This document shows positions 6,650 to 16,129 of a stretch of DNA of 64,000 nt, piece after piece. The stretch is taken from NCBI RefSeq assembly GCF_001025195.1, contig NZ_AP012325.1, forward strand, positions 62,001-126,000. The letters run 5' to 3'. Within the stretch, counting starts at the first letter, position 1; each line of letters starts with the position of its first letter. The notes under the pieces are model-generated. The model ran no database searches and was not told the origin of the DNA. It saw only the letters and a program-made list of their open reading frames with translations. This DNA is from Bifidobacterium catenulatum DSM 16992 = JCM 1194 = LMG 11043. GTDB lineage: Bacteria > Actinomycetota > Actinomycetes > Actinomycetales > Bifidobacteriaceae. Position numbers and translations under genes: made by a program.

Positions 6650-9345
6650 TGTTCGTTCCCCTCCTCACGCAGACTCCTGCCAGCATTTCCGTCCGTGTTT
6701 CCAGCCGCATGTTCAGGCGCATGTCCGGCTGAACCACCATGCGCAGCCTCATACAGCCTCGTACGTACGGCATGCATCGGCTTGTAATGCATGCCCGGCC
6801 GGAACAGCAGGTTCTCGTTCAGGATCGCACTGCGGAACTCTTCCGCACTCATCGCTTCCTCGCCCAGATAATTCGCATACCGTTCGCGCAGATACTCCAC
6901 CACGATGAGATACGTGTCGATGGCGATGATCGAAATGATCCAACCGAGCAGCATGGCGAGCTTCATGCGCGTGATGAATAGCAACAGCAGGAACACGAAC
7001 GGCAGTACCGCCAGCGCGAGGAATCCCCAACGCACCAGGCGCGGGTACAGGCGGAAGAAATGAATCGCCCGTCTGCGGGCGAGTTCGGGGAACTCCTCGG
7101 CGATCTGCTGCGCGGTCTCGGTGAGCCGCAACGGTTCCACCGTGCCTTCGTTATGTTCGGTGATCATCAGATCAGTGTCTGCCAGACGGTTGTCGAACAG
7201 GCGGTTGAGGTTCAACGCCAGCTTGCGGACCACCAAGCCGATGAACAGCGCCACAGGCAGATACCAGAACAGCGAGAGCATGTCGATCCAATAATGGTTG
7301 GCATACATGCCGCCGATCGGCCCGCGCATCGCGTTGATGCCGTAGGTGAACGGTAGGAACGGTTTCAGACGGCGGAAGAATTCCGGCATCATCTCGATGG
7401 GGTAGAGACCTGCCGCACCCGGAATCTGGATGATCACCAGAATCACGGCGACGGCCTTGCCGATATGCCGGAACGCCACGGCGAGCGCGTAAATGATGTT
7501 CACGTAGACGAACGAGGCGAAAATGCCGGCGAGGATGAACAGGAACGGATGCTCGCATTGGATGCCCAGCGCGAGATCGCCGATCGTGGCGATGATCGCC
7601 TGCAGGAATCCGACCGTGACGAACAGCAGCCAACGGCCCATATAGCCTTGGCGTGGCGTGTACATGCGGATCTTCTCATCGCGGTCCACTTCAAGCTTGT
7701 AGATCGCGACGAGCACGAATCCGCCGACCCACAGCGCAAGATTCGTGTAGAACGGTGTGACCGCGGAACCATAGTTTTTGACCGGGTAGAGGACCTGTTC
7801 GTCCAAATGCACCGGCTCGCCCACGAACGAGCCGATCTCACTCGCGTCAAGTCCGAGCGCTTGGGAAAGCTGCTGGAACATCGCCGAACTGCTCAACGCG
7901 GCCACATCGGTGCGCGTGGTGTTGAGCTGTTTGGCGAGATTGGCGAGCTGCGTCTGCGTGCCAGCAATGGTGGTGTTCGTTTGGGTCACGGTGCGCGACA
8001 ACTGGTCGAGCAGCCCGTTGCCCTGTTCCAGCGTGCTTTGCAGCGTGGTAAGCGTGCCGGACAGCGACCCATTGGCCAGGCTGAGTGTATCGAGCCCGGT
8101 GTTGAGATTCGGCATGACCGTGCCGGTGATGGTCGTGCGTGCGCTCGCCATCGACGCCGTGCCGTTCTTCGCCAGCGTGGTGACATCGTCGTTAAACCCG
8201 TTCGCGGTGTTCTTCCCCGCGTTGATCGCATCCGTGGTGTCCTGATCGAAGGCGTCGATGCGCTGCTGCTGGAACGTCAGCTGTTTGCGGGCTTCGGCGA
8301 GCTGCGCGGAAAGATCCTTATACGTTTGGCTGTTCGGATCCAGCTGGCTGGCCTGCAACGCCTTCTCCACGCCGTCGAGCACATTGCCGGTGGTGGTGTT
8401 GACGTGATGCATGGTACTGGACACTTGGTCGAGCGCGTCCTGCGTAGTGTTCAGTCCGCTGAGCACGGTGCCGGTGGCATTGCTCACGTTGACCTGCAGG
8501 CCGGACAGTTGCGTGCTGCCGTTGTCGAGCGCTCCGACCAGCGTGTTCGAGAATCGTTCGGTTTGTGTGCGCGTCTCGCTCAGCAAGTCGGACGCCTTGC
8601 CGACGGTGTCAAGCGAGTTGGTGATTTCCGAGGCGAGCGCGATGTTGGACTGTTTGGCCGAATCGATGGTGGTGAGGGCCTTGTCGAGCGTGGAACGGGT
8701 GTCGCGCAGCTGCTGTTGGACGGTTTCGAGCTGGTTGATGGTGTCGGTCAGATCGTTGACGACGTCGCTTTGCGCGTTTTTCACGCTGTCGGTGGTTTCT
8801 CCCGCTGCCTCCTTCACTTCCTTTGCCACGGCGTCGGCCACGCTGGAAACGAAAGTGGTGTTGATCTGCTCGTCGATCGTGGTCGCGCCCGTATCGGTGA
8901 TTTTCGGTGCGATCGCGTTCAGCTTTTCGTTGATGTAGTACGTGATCGACGGTCGGTCGCCTTTACCGGTGACGGTGCCGATTAGTCTGGAGCTGAAGTC
9001 TTCCGGCAGTACGATCGCCGCATAGTATTTGCCGGATTCCACGCCTTCGATGGCTTGCTGCTTGGGAACGAAACGCCAGCCGAGCTGATGGTTCTTCTTA
9101 AGCTGGTTGACGGTCTGCTGGCCAGCGTCGAGATGGCCGACCAGCGTGGAGGTTGTGCCCTTGTCCTCGTTCGCCACAGCGACTTGGATGTTGCCCGTGT
9201 TCGCGTACGGGTCCCAGTTGGCGAGGATATTGCACCATGCGTACAGTGATGGGATGATGGCCACACCCAGCGTGACGACGAGCGCCACGGGGTTCTTCAG
9301 AATGCGTTTCACGTCTCGAAGGAAGATGGCGAAAACCTGGTGCAT
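6646..9345 (-). CDS. YhgE/Pip family membrane protein with extra C-terminal domain (899 residues)
   Basis: Same architecture as its downstream neighbour: N-terminal helix (about residues 15-38), a long Thr/Gln/Asn-rich extracellular coiled-coil domain (about 165-510), and a membrane block (about 545-735) including GKAVAVILVIIQIPGAAGLYP. Unlike the neighbour it continues for ~190 residues with a cytosolic stretch, two more helices (about 775-825, with VLPFVFLLLLFI and IISIIAIDTYLIVV) and a hydrophilic tail. ATG 9345 was chosen for the strong GAGGAGG seven bases upstream. The gene overlaps the downstream yhgE by four bases, so the pair probably acts as a heteromer. It is divergent from fba. Function is unknown. 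Confidence 0.87.
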   Translation of the reverse strand: MHQVFAIFLRDVKRILKNPVALVVTLGVAIIPSLYAWCNILANWDPYANTGNIQVAVANEDKGTTSTLVGHLDAGQQTVNQLKKNHQLGWRFVPKQQAIEGVESGKYYAAIVLPEDFSSRLIGTVTGKGDRPSITYYINEKLNAIAPKITDTGATTIDEQINTTFVSSVADAVAKEVKEAAGETTDSVKNAQSDVVNDLTDTINQLETVQQQLRDTRSTLDKALTTIDSAKQSNIALASEITNSLDTVGKASDLLSETRTQTERFSNTLVGALDNGSTQLSGLQVNVSNATGTVLSGLNTTQDALDQVSSTMHHVNTTTGNVLDGVEKALQASQLDPNSQTYKDLSAQLAEARKQLTFQQQRIDAFDQDTTDAINAGKNTANGFNDDVTTLAKNGTASMASARTTITGTVMPNLNTGLDTLSLANGSLSGTLTTLQSTLEQGNGLLDQLSRTVTQTNTTIAGTQTQLANLAKQLNTTRTDVAALSSSAMFQQLSQALGLDASEIGSFVGEPVHLDEQVLYPVKNYGSAVTPFYTNLALWVGGFVLVAIYKLEVDRDEKIRMYTPRQGYMGRWLLFVTVGFLQAIIATIGDLALGIQCEHPFLFILAGIFASFVYVNIIYALAVAFRHIGKAVAVILVIIQIPGAAGLYPIEMMPEFFRRLKPFLPFTYGINAMRGPIGGMYANHYWIDMLSLFWYLPVALFIGLVVRKLALNLNRLFDNRLADTDLMITEHNEGTVEPLRLTETAQQIAEEFPELARRRAIHFFRLYPRLVRWGFLALAVLPFVFLLLLFITRMKLAMLLGWIISIIAIDTYLIVVEYLRERYANYLGEEAMSAEEFRSAILNENLLFRPGMHYKPMHAVRTRLYEAAHGGSAGHAPEHAAGNTDGNAGRSLREEGNEQ

Positions 9346-9653
9346 CAAGCCTCCTCGTGGGTATTGGTCGCAACATCTACGTGCGGCGGCATGCCCGTGC
9401 GGGAATACCCGGTTGGGCTCTTCGTCGCGCGATCCGGTGGATATTCTATGACTTCCGATGGAACGATCGCAATGGTTTCGCCATGTTTATTGGTCGGTCC
9501 CGCAAGTGTCGGGATATGAGACGAAAACGCTCGGCATATGGCCCTAGTGGGGCGGGTGACCTGGATATGGAGCGGACGGTCGGGAAAGCGGAAAGGAAAG
9601 ATGGCGAATGTTGTCACATGACAAGTGGGATAGGGTTGGGCGATAATGGAGGC
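9346..9653. other. Divergent intergenic region with a TTGTCA palindrome
   Basis: The 308 bp between the divergent yhgE and fba genes hold no convincing gene. The one clear feature is the perfect 14-bp palindrome TTGTCACATGACAA at 9611-9624, 30 bp before the fba start, which is of operator size. I could not place a confident promoter. Confidence 0.5.
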
Positions 9654-10721
9654 ATGACTATTGCAACGCCGGAACGTTATGCGCAAATGCTGGACGCCGC
9701 ACGCCGCGGCGGTTACGCCTATCCCGCGATCAATGTGACCAGCACGCAGACCTTGAACGCCGCACTTCAGGGTTTCGCCGAGGCGGAATCCGATGGCATC
9801 ATCCAAGTCTCCGTAGGCGGCGCCGCCTACTTCTCCGGGCAACGCGTCAACGACCGCGTCACCGGCTCGCTTGCCTTCGCAGCCTTCGCGCACGAAGTCG
9901 CGGCGAAATACCCCAACATCACCATCGCCCTGCACACCGACCACTGCGCCAAACAGTATTTGGACGAATGGGTGCGCCCCCTGCTCGACCATGAAGTCGA
10001 ACAGGTGAAGCACGGTCAGGAACCGACCTTCCAGTCACACATGTGGGACGGTTCCACAGTGCCGCTGGGCGAAAACCTCGACATCGCAGAAGAACTGCTC
10101 GACAAATCCCAAGCCGCGCACACCGTGCTGGAAATCGAAATCGGCGCGGTCGGCGGCGAAGAAGACGGGCACAGCGCCAAAATCAATGACAAACTGTATT
10201 CCACGCCCGCGCAAGGCATCGCCGTCGCGCAACGACTCGGCCTCGGCGAGCGCGGACGCTACATGGCCGCCTTCACCTTCGGCAACGTGCACGGCGCATA
10301 CAAACCGGGCGTGGTGAAACTGCGCCCCGAACTGCTCGACGAAATCCAGACCACGGTCGCGCTCGCGATCAAGGCCGGCGAAATGCCCGCCCCCGCGCAC
10401 TCGCTGGATGTCGCTCCCGGTAAGCCGTTCGCCCTGGTGTTCCACGGCGGTTCCGGCTCCGCGCCGGAGGAGATCGCGCAGGCCGTGAGCTACGGCGTGG
10501 TGAAGATGAACATCGACACCGATACGCAGTACGCATTCAGCCGTGCGGTGGCCGGTCACATGTTCTCCAACTATGATTCGGTGCTCAAAATCGACGGTGA
10601 GGTGGGCAACAAGAAGCTGTACGATCCGCGATCCTGGGGTCGTGAAGCTGAATCTGCGATGGCCGCGCGTGTGGTCGAAGCATGCAAGCAGCTCGGCAGT
10701 GCCGGGCGCGCGCTGAACTAG
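9654..10721 (+). CDS. fba: Class II fructose-bisphosphate aldolase
   Basis: Zinc-dependent class II aldolase, which interconverts fructose 1,6-bisphosphate with dihydroxyacetone phosphate and glyceraldehyde 3-phosphate. In bifidobacteria it connects the fructose-6-phosphate shunt with gluconeogenic and lower glycolytic steps. The metal site is visible as ALHTDHCAK near residue 90, then IEIGAVGGEEDG (about 160), FGNVHG (about 205), VFHGGSGS (about 262) and the phosphate-binding NIDTDTQYAF near 285. The length of 355 residues matches the family. ATG 9654 follows the ribosome-binding site GGAGG; the frame is open upstream to 9357, but that part lacks homology-like features. Confidence 0.95.
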   Translation: MTIATPERYAQMLDAARRGGYAYPAINVTSTQTLNAALQGFAEAESDGIIQVSVGGAAYFSGQRVNDRVTGSLAFAAFAHEVAAKYPNITIALHTDHCAKQYLDEWVRPLLDHEVEQVKHGQEPTFQSHMWDGSTVPLGENLDIAEELLDKSQAAHTVLEIEIGAVGGEEDGHSAKINDKLYSTPAQGIAVAQRLGLGERGRYMAAFTFGNVHGAYKPGVVKLRPELLDEIQTTVALAIKAGEMPAPAHSLDVAPGKPFALVFHGGSGSAPEEIAQAVSYGVVKMNIDTDTQYAFSRAVAGHMFSNYDSVLKIDGEVGNKKLYDPRSWGREAESAMAARVVEACKQLGSAGRALN

Positions 10722-10766
10722 CCAACGGTCTTTCGAACTGTTTTCGGGCGTTTTCTGGTCTGTTTT

Positions 10767-10801
10767 TCGGACCGGTTGCAATCCGATTACGGTCGGTCCG
10801 G
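10767..10801 (+). terminator. Hairpin after fba (possible terminator)
   Basis: An inverted pair CGGACCG (10768-10774) and CGGTCCG (10794-10800) lies ~45 bp after the fba stop. No T-run follows, so termination here is uncertain. Confidence 0.35.
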
Positions 10802-10873
10802 AGCCGTGAGCATCCCCCAGACACGGTAGAGGGTGAAGAGTAACCTTTGTAAGGCTTTAGGCGCAAGGCTTAA

Positions 10874-12193
<1,320 letters not shown>

Positions 12194-12219
12194 CCGTCGG
12201 CAACGACCGTCGGCAACGA
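12194..12219 (+). repeat. 13-bp tandem duplication
   Basis: GACCGTCGGCAAC is present twice in direct succession (12192-12217 including the purA stop region), just before the CLC gene. It looks like a simple duplication. Confidence 0.6.
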
Positions 12220-12229
12220 GTTTCCCGGC

Positions 12230-13813
12230 TTGACTGGTAACGACGCGGCACATGATATCCGCCGGCTGATTCCGCGATTCGACCACTTGAAGTGGAAGAT
12301 GGCGGCGGCCGGCATAGTCATTGGTCTGGTTTCAGGATTGCTGGTTGTCGTATACCGTCTCGGCATCGAATACGGCACGGATGCGTCCCGTTGGATATAT
12401 GCGCGGATTCGCGAGACCCCGTGGCTGATTGCGCCGTGGGCGGTTGCCGCGGTGGCGGCCGCGCTGGCGATCGCGTGGATGGTCGGCAAGGAGCCGATGG
12501 CTGGTGGCAGCGGCATCCCGCAGACCAACGGCGTGGTGATATGCGGCTTGAAGATGCGTTGGCAGACGATTCTGCCAGTCCGTTTCGTCGGCGGACTGTT
12601 GGGCGCGTTGTTTGGTCTGTCGCTCGGCCGTGAGGGGCCGTCCATTCAGATTGGTGCGTCGGGCGCGCAGTGTGTGTCCCACCGTTTGCGCGGCCGCCGC
12701 CGTGAGGACATGCAGGAGCATTATCTGGTCACCGCCGGTGCCGCGGCCGGCTTGTCCGCCGCGTTCAGCGCGCCGCTGTCCGGCATGATGTTCGCTTTGG
12801 AAGGGGTGCATCGGAGTTTTTCCCCTGCGATTCTGATGGGCGCCACCGCCGCATCGCTGACTGCTGATTTCGTCTCAAAATACTGTTTCGGTCTGCGTCC
12901 GGTTTTGGATTTCGGTGATATCGGTCAGCTGTCATTGGAAGAGTATGTGTGGCTGATTCCGTTGGGATTGGTGGCCGGTTTGGTTGGTTCGCTGATGAAC
13001 CGCTCGTTGCTTGGCTTCCAGACGCTGTACGGCAAACTGCCGGCATGGAGCCGCCCGATGATTGCGATTGCGATCGCGTTGCCTGTCGGCATCTGGTTGC
13101 CTGATGTGCTCGGCGGCGGCTCGAATCTGATTGATACCGCCGAACATGCGCGCGTCGGCTTGGGAATGCTGTGTCTGCTGTTCGTGGCGAAGATGCTGTT
13201 CACATCCACGAGTTTCGGCTCAGGCGCGCCTGGCGGTATTTTCATGCCGATTCTTGCGGTCGGTTCGTTGGCTGGCGGCATCTGCGGTGAAGTGTTGCAT
13301 CGATTCGGTGATCTGCCATCTGACGCAGTGGCGGTGTTCGCGGTGTGCGTGATGACGGGCACGCTCGCCGCGTCCGTGAAAACGCCGATCACGTCGATTC
13401 TGTTGGCTGTGGAGATGTCTGGAACATTGACGCACATGCTGCCGGTCGCGGCCGTCGCTTTCATCGCGCTGTTGGTGTCCGATTTGCTGCGCACCAAACC
13501 GATCTATGGGGAGTTGCTGGAGCGGTACGTGCGCGCGCAAGGCATGCAGATGGCGATCGCAAGCCATGTGGGCAGCGGCATTATGGAACTGCCATTGGAA
13601 ATGGGGGCGATTGCGGACGGCAAGCGGGTGCGTGACGTGCGTTGGCCGTCTGGGTGTCTGATCATCGGCCTGCGTCGCGGCGAAAGCGAGATCGTGCCGC
13701 GCGGTGATACACGGCTGCGTGCCGGTGACTATTTGGTGGTGCTGTTCAGTGGCGAGGAGGAGCGCGAGGTGCGACCTGCGATGCGGCGGCTGTGTGATGC
13801 CCGGCTTGACTGA
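12230..13813 (+). CDS. CLC-type chloride channel/antiporter with C-terminal RCK_C domain
   Basis: Membrane protein of the CLC family, dimeric with about 18 helices per subunit, moving chloride usually in exchange for protons. Selectivity motifs are visible: GGSGIPQTNG (about residue 95), GREGPSIQIGA with the gating Glu (about 132) and GSGAPGGIFMP (about 330). GSGIP is the chloride-type signature, not the GNNLI or GMGLM form of CLC-F fluoride exporters. The final ~75 residues form a soluble RCK_C/TrkA-C-type domain (ADGKRVRDVRWPSGCLIIGL, then GDTRLRAGDYLVVLF). The TTG start at 12230 has no strong ribosome-binding site; internal ATG 12299 would remove the cytosolic N-terminus. It lies directly upstream of the fluC pair. 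Confidence 0.88.
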   Translation: MTGNDAAHDIRRLIPRFDHLKWKMAAAGIVIGLVSGLLVVVYRLGIEYGTDASRWIYARIRETPWLIAPWAVAAVAAALAIAWMVGKEPMAGGSGIPQTNGVVICGLKMRWQTILPVRFVGGLLGALFGLSLGREGPSIQIGASGAQCVSHRLRGRRREDMQEHYLVTAGAAAGLSAAFSAPLSGMMFALEGVHRSFSPAILMGATAASLTADFVSKYCFGLRPVLDFGDIGQLSLEEYVWLIPLGLVAGLVGSLMNRSLLGFQTLYGKLPAWSRPMIAIAIALPVGIWLPDVLGGGSNLIDTAEHARVGLGMLCLLFVAKMLFTSTSFGSGAPGGIFMPILAVGSLAGGICGEVLHRFGDLPSDAVAVFAVCVMTGTLAASVKTPITSILLAVEMSGTLTHMLPVAAVAFIALLVSDLLRTKPIYGELLERYVRAQGMQMAIASHVGSGIMELPLEMGAIADGKRVRDVRWPSGCLIIGLRRGESEIVPRGDTRLRAGDYLVVLFSGEEEREVRPAMRRLCDARLD

Positions 13814-13842
13814 GCCTGGCTGAATTCGGCTGGACTCTGGAT

Positions 13843-13864
13843 GTCCGAATCTGCGGAATCGGAT
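13843..13864. repeat. SDSxESD palindrome copy 8 (degenerate)
   Basis: Left arm GTCCGAATC, centre TGCG, right arm GAATCGGAT. Two substitutions from consensus. Located 30 bp after the CLC stop. Confidence 0.75.
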
Positions 13865-13999
13865 ATCTAGGGTGCATACGTTTGCGCTCCGTGTAAACTC
13901 ATATGCGTTAGGAAGGCAGCAATCGCGGCCCAGCTCGTTGTTGCACGGCCTATGGGCGGAACAACGCTGTCCGCGGAAGGCCAGTACAGGGGGAGCGCA

Positions 14000-15094
14000 A
14001 TGGAATCGCAAGAACAATCGCCGGGAGACGTGGTGACTGCGGGTGAGGACTCGCATCCTATCACGCAGGCAATCGACGCTGTTGAGGTGACGCATACTGG
14101 TGCAACCGCGCCCGCCGCTAACACCATGGATCCGCCTACGATTCCCCTGGCACCGATGAAACGTATGCAGGCACGGTTCAATCCGCTCGCCGACGGACTG
14201 ATGTATGTTGTGGTGTTCGTCGGTGGATTTGTTGGAGTCGGCTGTCGGCATGCGTTGGATATGCTTCTGCCGTCGGTTAGCGGGACGCCGTTCGTTGTGG
14301 GCACGTTTGTGTCGAATATGGTCGCCTGCTTCCTGTTTGCGATGCTGACCGAATTCATGGCGACCGCTTCGTGGCTGCGTCGCCGGGTGCGGCAGGTTGT
14401 CAGCCGTGGCGTTGGGCTCGGCTTGCTCGGCGGGCTTTCGACTATGTCCGGCGTGATGCTGGAAACGATGGAAGGTTTGCATGAGCGGCATATCGCCAGT
14501 GCGCTTGGCTATCTTGCGGGAAATTTTGCAGGCGGTTTGCTCACTGCCGCCGCCGGCGTGGTTCTGATGCAGGCACTGCTGTCACGGAGTACTCGAAAGC
14601 GGGTTCGGGGTGCGTTTTCAGCTGTTTCCGTGTCCGATTCTGTCGAATCGGACACGCAGGGCGTACGCCATGTGAAAGTGGCCGACGTGGCGCGTTCTGC
14701 CGCGCAGGCCGCAATGGAAGCCGCGCAGGTGGCGCAGCAGGCCGCGCAGACGGCCCAGCAGATTGCACAGACGGGACAGGTTCCGCGAGTCGAAGCGCCA
14801 ACCGTGCCGCCGACTGCCATCCAGCCTATGCAGACAGGCCACGTTCCGCAGATTCCGCCGCTGGTCGTTCCTCAGCTGACACAGTCATCGCAGCCGTTGT
14901 TGCGCGAGCCGGATACTCCAGACTTGGGGCAGCTGCCCGAGCCGATTCAGCAGCCGCAACCAATCCAGCAGCCCCAGCAGCAGTCGCAGCCGATCCAGCA
15001 GCCGGCCAACCTGCTTCCGCCCAGCTTCGAGCCCAAACCGATTACTGCGGAGATTTCGCTTGTCGCCGACCCGGCTACCGGGGAGGTGCGCTGA
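14000..15094 (+). CDS. fluC: Fluoride exporter FluC/CrcB with long C-terminal extension
   Basis: Fluc-family fluoride channel protein; the four-helix CrcB domain lies around residues 52-200. It carries GVGCRHALDML, the pore-lining GTFVSNMVACF and GLLGGLSTMS, the last corresponding to the conserved GFCGGLTTFS block. After the membrane domain there is an unusual ~160-residue soluble tail: a palindromic element encoding SDSVESDTQG, then Ala/Gln heptad-like repeats (AAQVAQQAAQTAQQIAQTGQ), then Pro/Gln-rich sequence. ATG 14000 was chosen for GGGGGAG upstream. Its stop overlaps the next fluC start (TGATG), which suggests a coupled heterodimeric Fluc pair. Confidence 0.85.
   Translation: MESQEQSPGDVVTAGEDSHPITQAIDAVEVTHTGATAPAANTMDPPTIPLAPMKRMQARFNPLADGLMYVVVFVGGFVGVGCRHALDMLLPSVSGTPFVVGTFVSNMVACFLFAMLTEFMATASWLRRRVRQVVSRGVGLGLLGGLSTMSGVMLETMEGLHERHIASALGYLAGNFAGGLLTAAAGVVLMQALLSRSTRKRVRGAFSAVSVSDSVESDTQGVRHVKVADVARSAAQAAMEAAQVAQQAAQTAQQIAQTGQVPRVEAPTVPPTAIQPMQTGHVPQIPPLVVPQLTQSSQPLLREPDTPDLGQLPEPIQQPQPIQQPQQQSQPIQQPANLLPPSFEPKPITAEISLVADPATGEVR
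14632..14653. repeat. SDSxESD palindrome copy 9 (inside fluC coding sequence)
   Basis: Perfect arms, centre TGTC, followed by ACGCAGGGCG. It encodes S-D-S-V-E-S-D-T-Q-G and sits exactly between the last membrane helix and the soluble tail. Confidence 0.9.
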
Positions 15095-15489
15095 TGATGT
15101 GGATGATCTGTCTGTTCGGCGGTCTGGGCGCCATGGCCCGTTACGTGCTCGACGTGTCAATTCAACGAGGCTGGAACCGCGAGAATCGGAGAACGAGCCG
15201 CAACTTCCCGCTATCCACGCTCGTCATCAACGGCGTCGCCTCGCTATGCGCAGGCATCGCCATGATGTCCTACTATTCGCAATCGGTGGATATGGACACG
15301 GTCATGATGTTCGTTGTCGGATTTCTCGGTGGTTTCTCAACATTCTCCACGGCGCTCAACGAAGTGGTTTCATTGATTCGCCAGCGTCGTTTTACGCTGG
15401 CTCTGGGCTATGGAATAGCAACCGTCGCGGTGCCTCTCATTTGCGTGGCCACCGGTTTCGGCATTGCGCTGCTCGCCAATCCGGCGTAA
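15094..15489 (+). CDS. fluC: Fluoride exporter FluC/CrcB, second subunit
   Basis: A 131-residue protein of the usual Fluc size with four helices. Family signatures are GGLGAMARYVLD (residues 6-17), FPLSTLVINGVASL with the pore Asn (about 41) and GFLGGFSTFSTALNE (about 75), the Phe-box/sodium-site segment. Fluc channels work as antiparallel dimers; Gram-positive genomes often encode two subunits side by side, as here. The start codon overlaps the stop of the first fluC by one base, indicating coupled translation. No fluoride (crcB) riboswitch consensus is visible upstream of the pair. Confidence 0.92.
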   Translation: MMWMICLFGGLGAMARYVLDVSIQRGWNRENRRTSRNFPLSTLVINGVASLCAGIAMMSYYSQSVDMDTVMMFVVGFLGGFSTFSTALNEVVSLIRQRRFTLALGYGIATVAVPLICVATGFGIALLANPA

Positions 15490-15523
15490 TTTTCACGTTA
15501 CGCGGACGGTCGCTGAGTAGCGT

Positions 15524-15769
15524 GAAAGAAATCTGAGCGCAACCGCCATCAAGGCCGCCAGTCCGGATGCAACGCTGGTGATTGCATTCGACCAGACCAA
15601 GCCGCTGCTGAAGGATGGCAAGGATATCCAGTATCAGGGCCAGACCGGTATCGGGCCGTTCAATAAGAACAATGATCCGAGTTCTGCGAATATCGGCGTC
15701 TACACCTTTGACAAAGACAACAAGCCGGTCTTTGACCACACGCAGTCTGGTGACGTTCCGACCGACTGA
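15524..15769 (+). pseudogene. Remnant of an ABC solute-binding protein gene (branched-chain amino acid type)
   Basis: An 80-codon frame without a proper start reads ATAIKAASPDATLVIAFDQ, followed by IGPFNKNNDPSSANIGVY and a Asp/Lys-rich end. This resembles the C-terminus of a LivJ/LivK-like periplasmic-type substrate-binding lipoprotein. The rest of the gene is absent: it follows the second fluC stop by 34 bp and the frame is closed at 15518. A terminator follows it. The family call is by eye and moderate. Confidence 0.55.
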
Positions 15770-15809
15770 TCGCGATGATCGCAATGTAGGCCATTATCAA
15801 TACAAGAAG

Positions 15810-15854
15810 ACGGCGCAAAGTGAGTGTGGATATCGCAAGCTTTGCGCCGTTTCT
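15810..15854 (+). terminator. Terminator after the solute-binding protein remnant
   Basis: ACGGCGCAAAG (15810-15820) and CTTTGCGCCGT (15840-15850) form an 11-bp stem, followed by TTTCTTTC. It was probably inherited from the intact gene. Confidence 0.75.
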
Positions 15855-16034
15855 TTCGTTGTACGCAATTGTGATGTTTTGCAAGATGTTGCGCATGATA
15901 TATATTCCATCGATGCGGTATCGAATGCAGTGCAAAAGTGGCCCATGAATGTGATTTCAAGAGGGCATCATGAAAATCACATGATGGAAATAAAGTTAGG
16001 GGTACCCGCGTCAAACGATATATACACCGGACTG

Positions 16035-16048
16035 TCGAACAGGTTCGA
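16035..16048. promoter_or_regulatory. LacI-family operator, copy 1 (autoregulatory site)
   Basis: TCGAACAGGTTCGA, 81 bp before the regulator start. It matches the two operators before sucP (TCAAACCGGTTCGA) at 12 of 14 positions and is itself palindromic except at the centre. Confidence 0.7.
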
Positions 16049-16129
16049 GAGAATGTAAATGAATGTAATATTAGCGGTAAGCACGTGAGAATACAGCGAT
16101 AGAACAGTGATGACGGGGAAGGTGCGATC

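Noticed and set aside
12230..13813. CLC-F fluoride/proton antiporter
   Set aside because: The selectivity motif is GSGIP, not GNNLI or GMGLM.
13867..13999. Fluoride (crcB) riboswitch upstream of fluC
   Set aside because: The conserved GGNGAUGG start, the pseudoknot and the GACUCCUAC-like end are not present.
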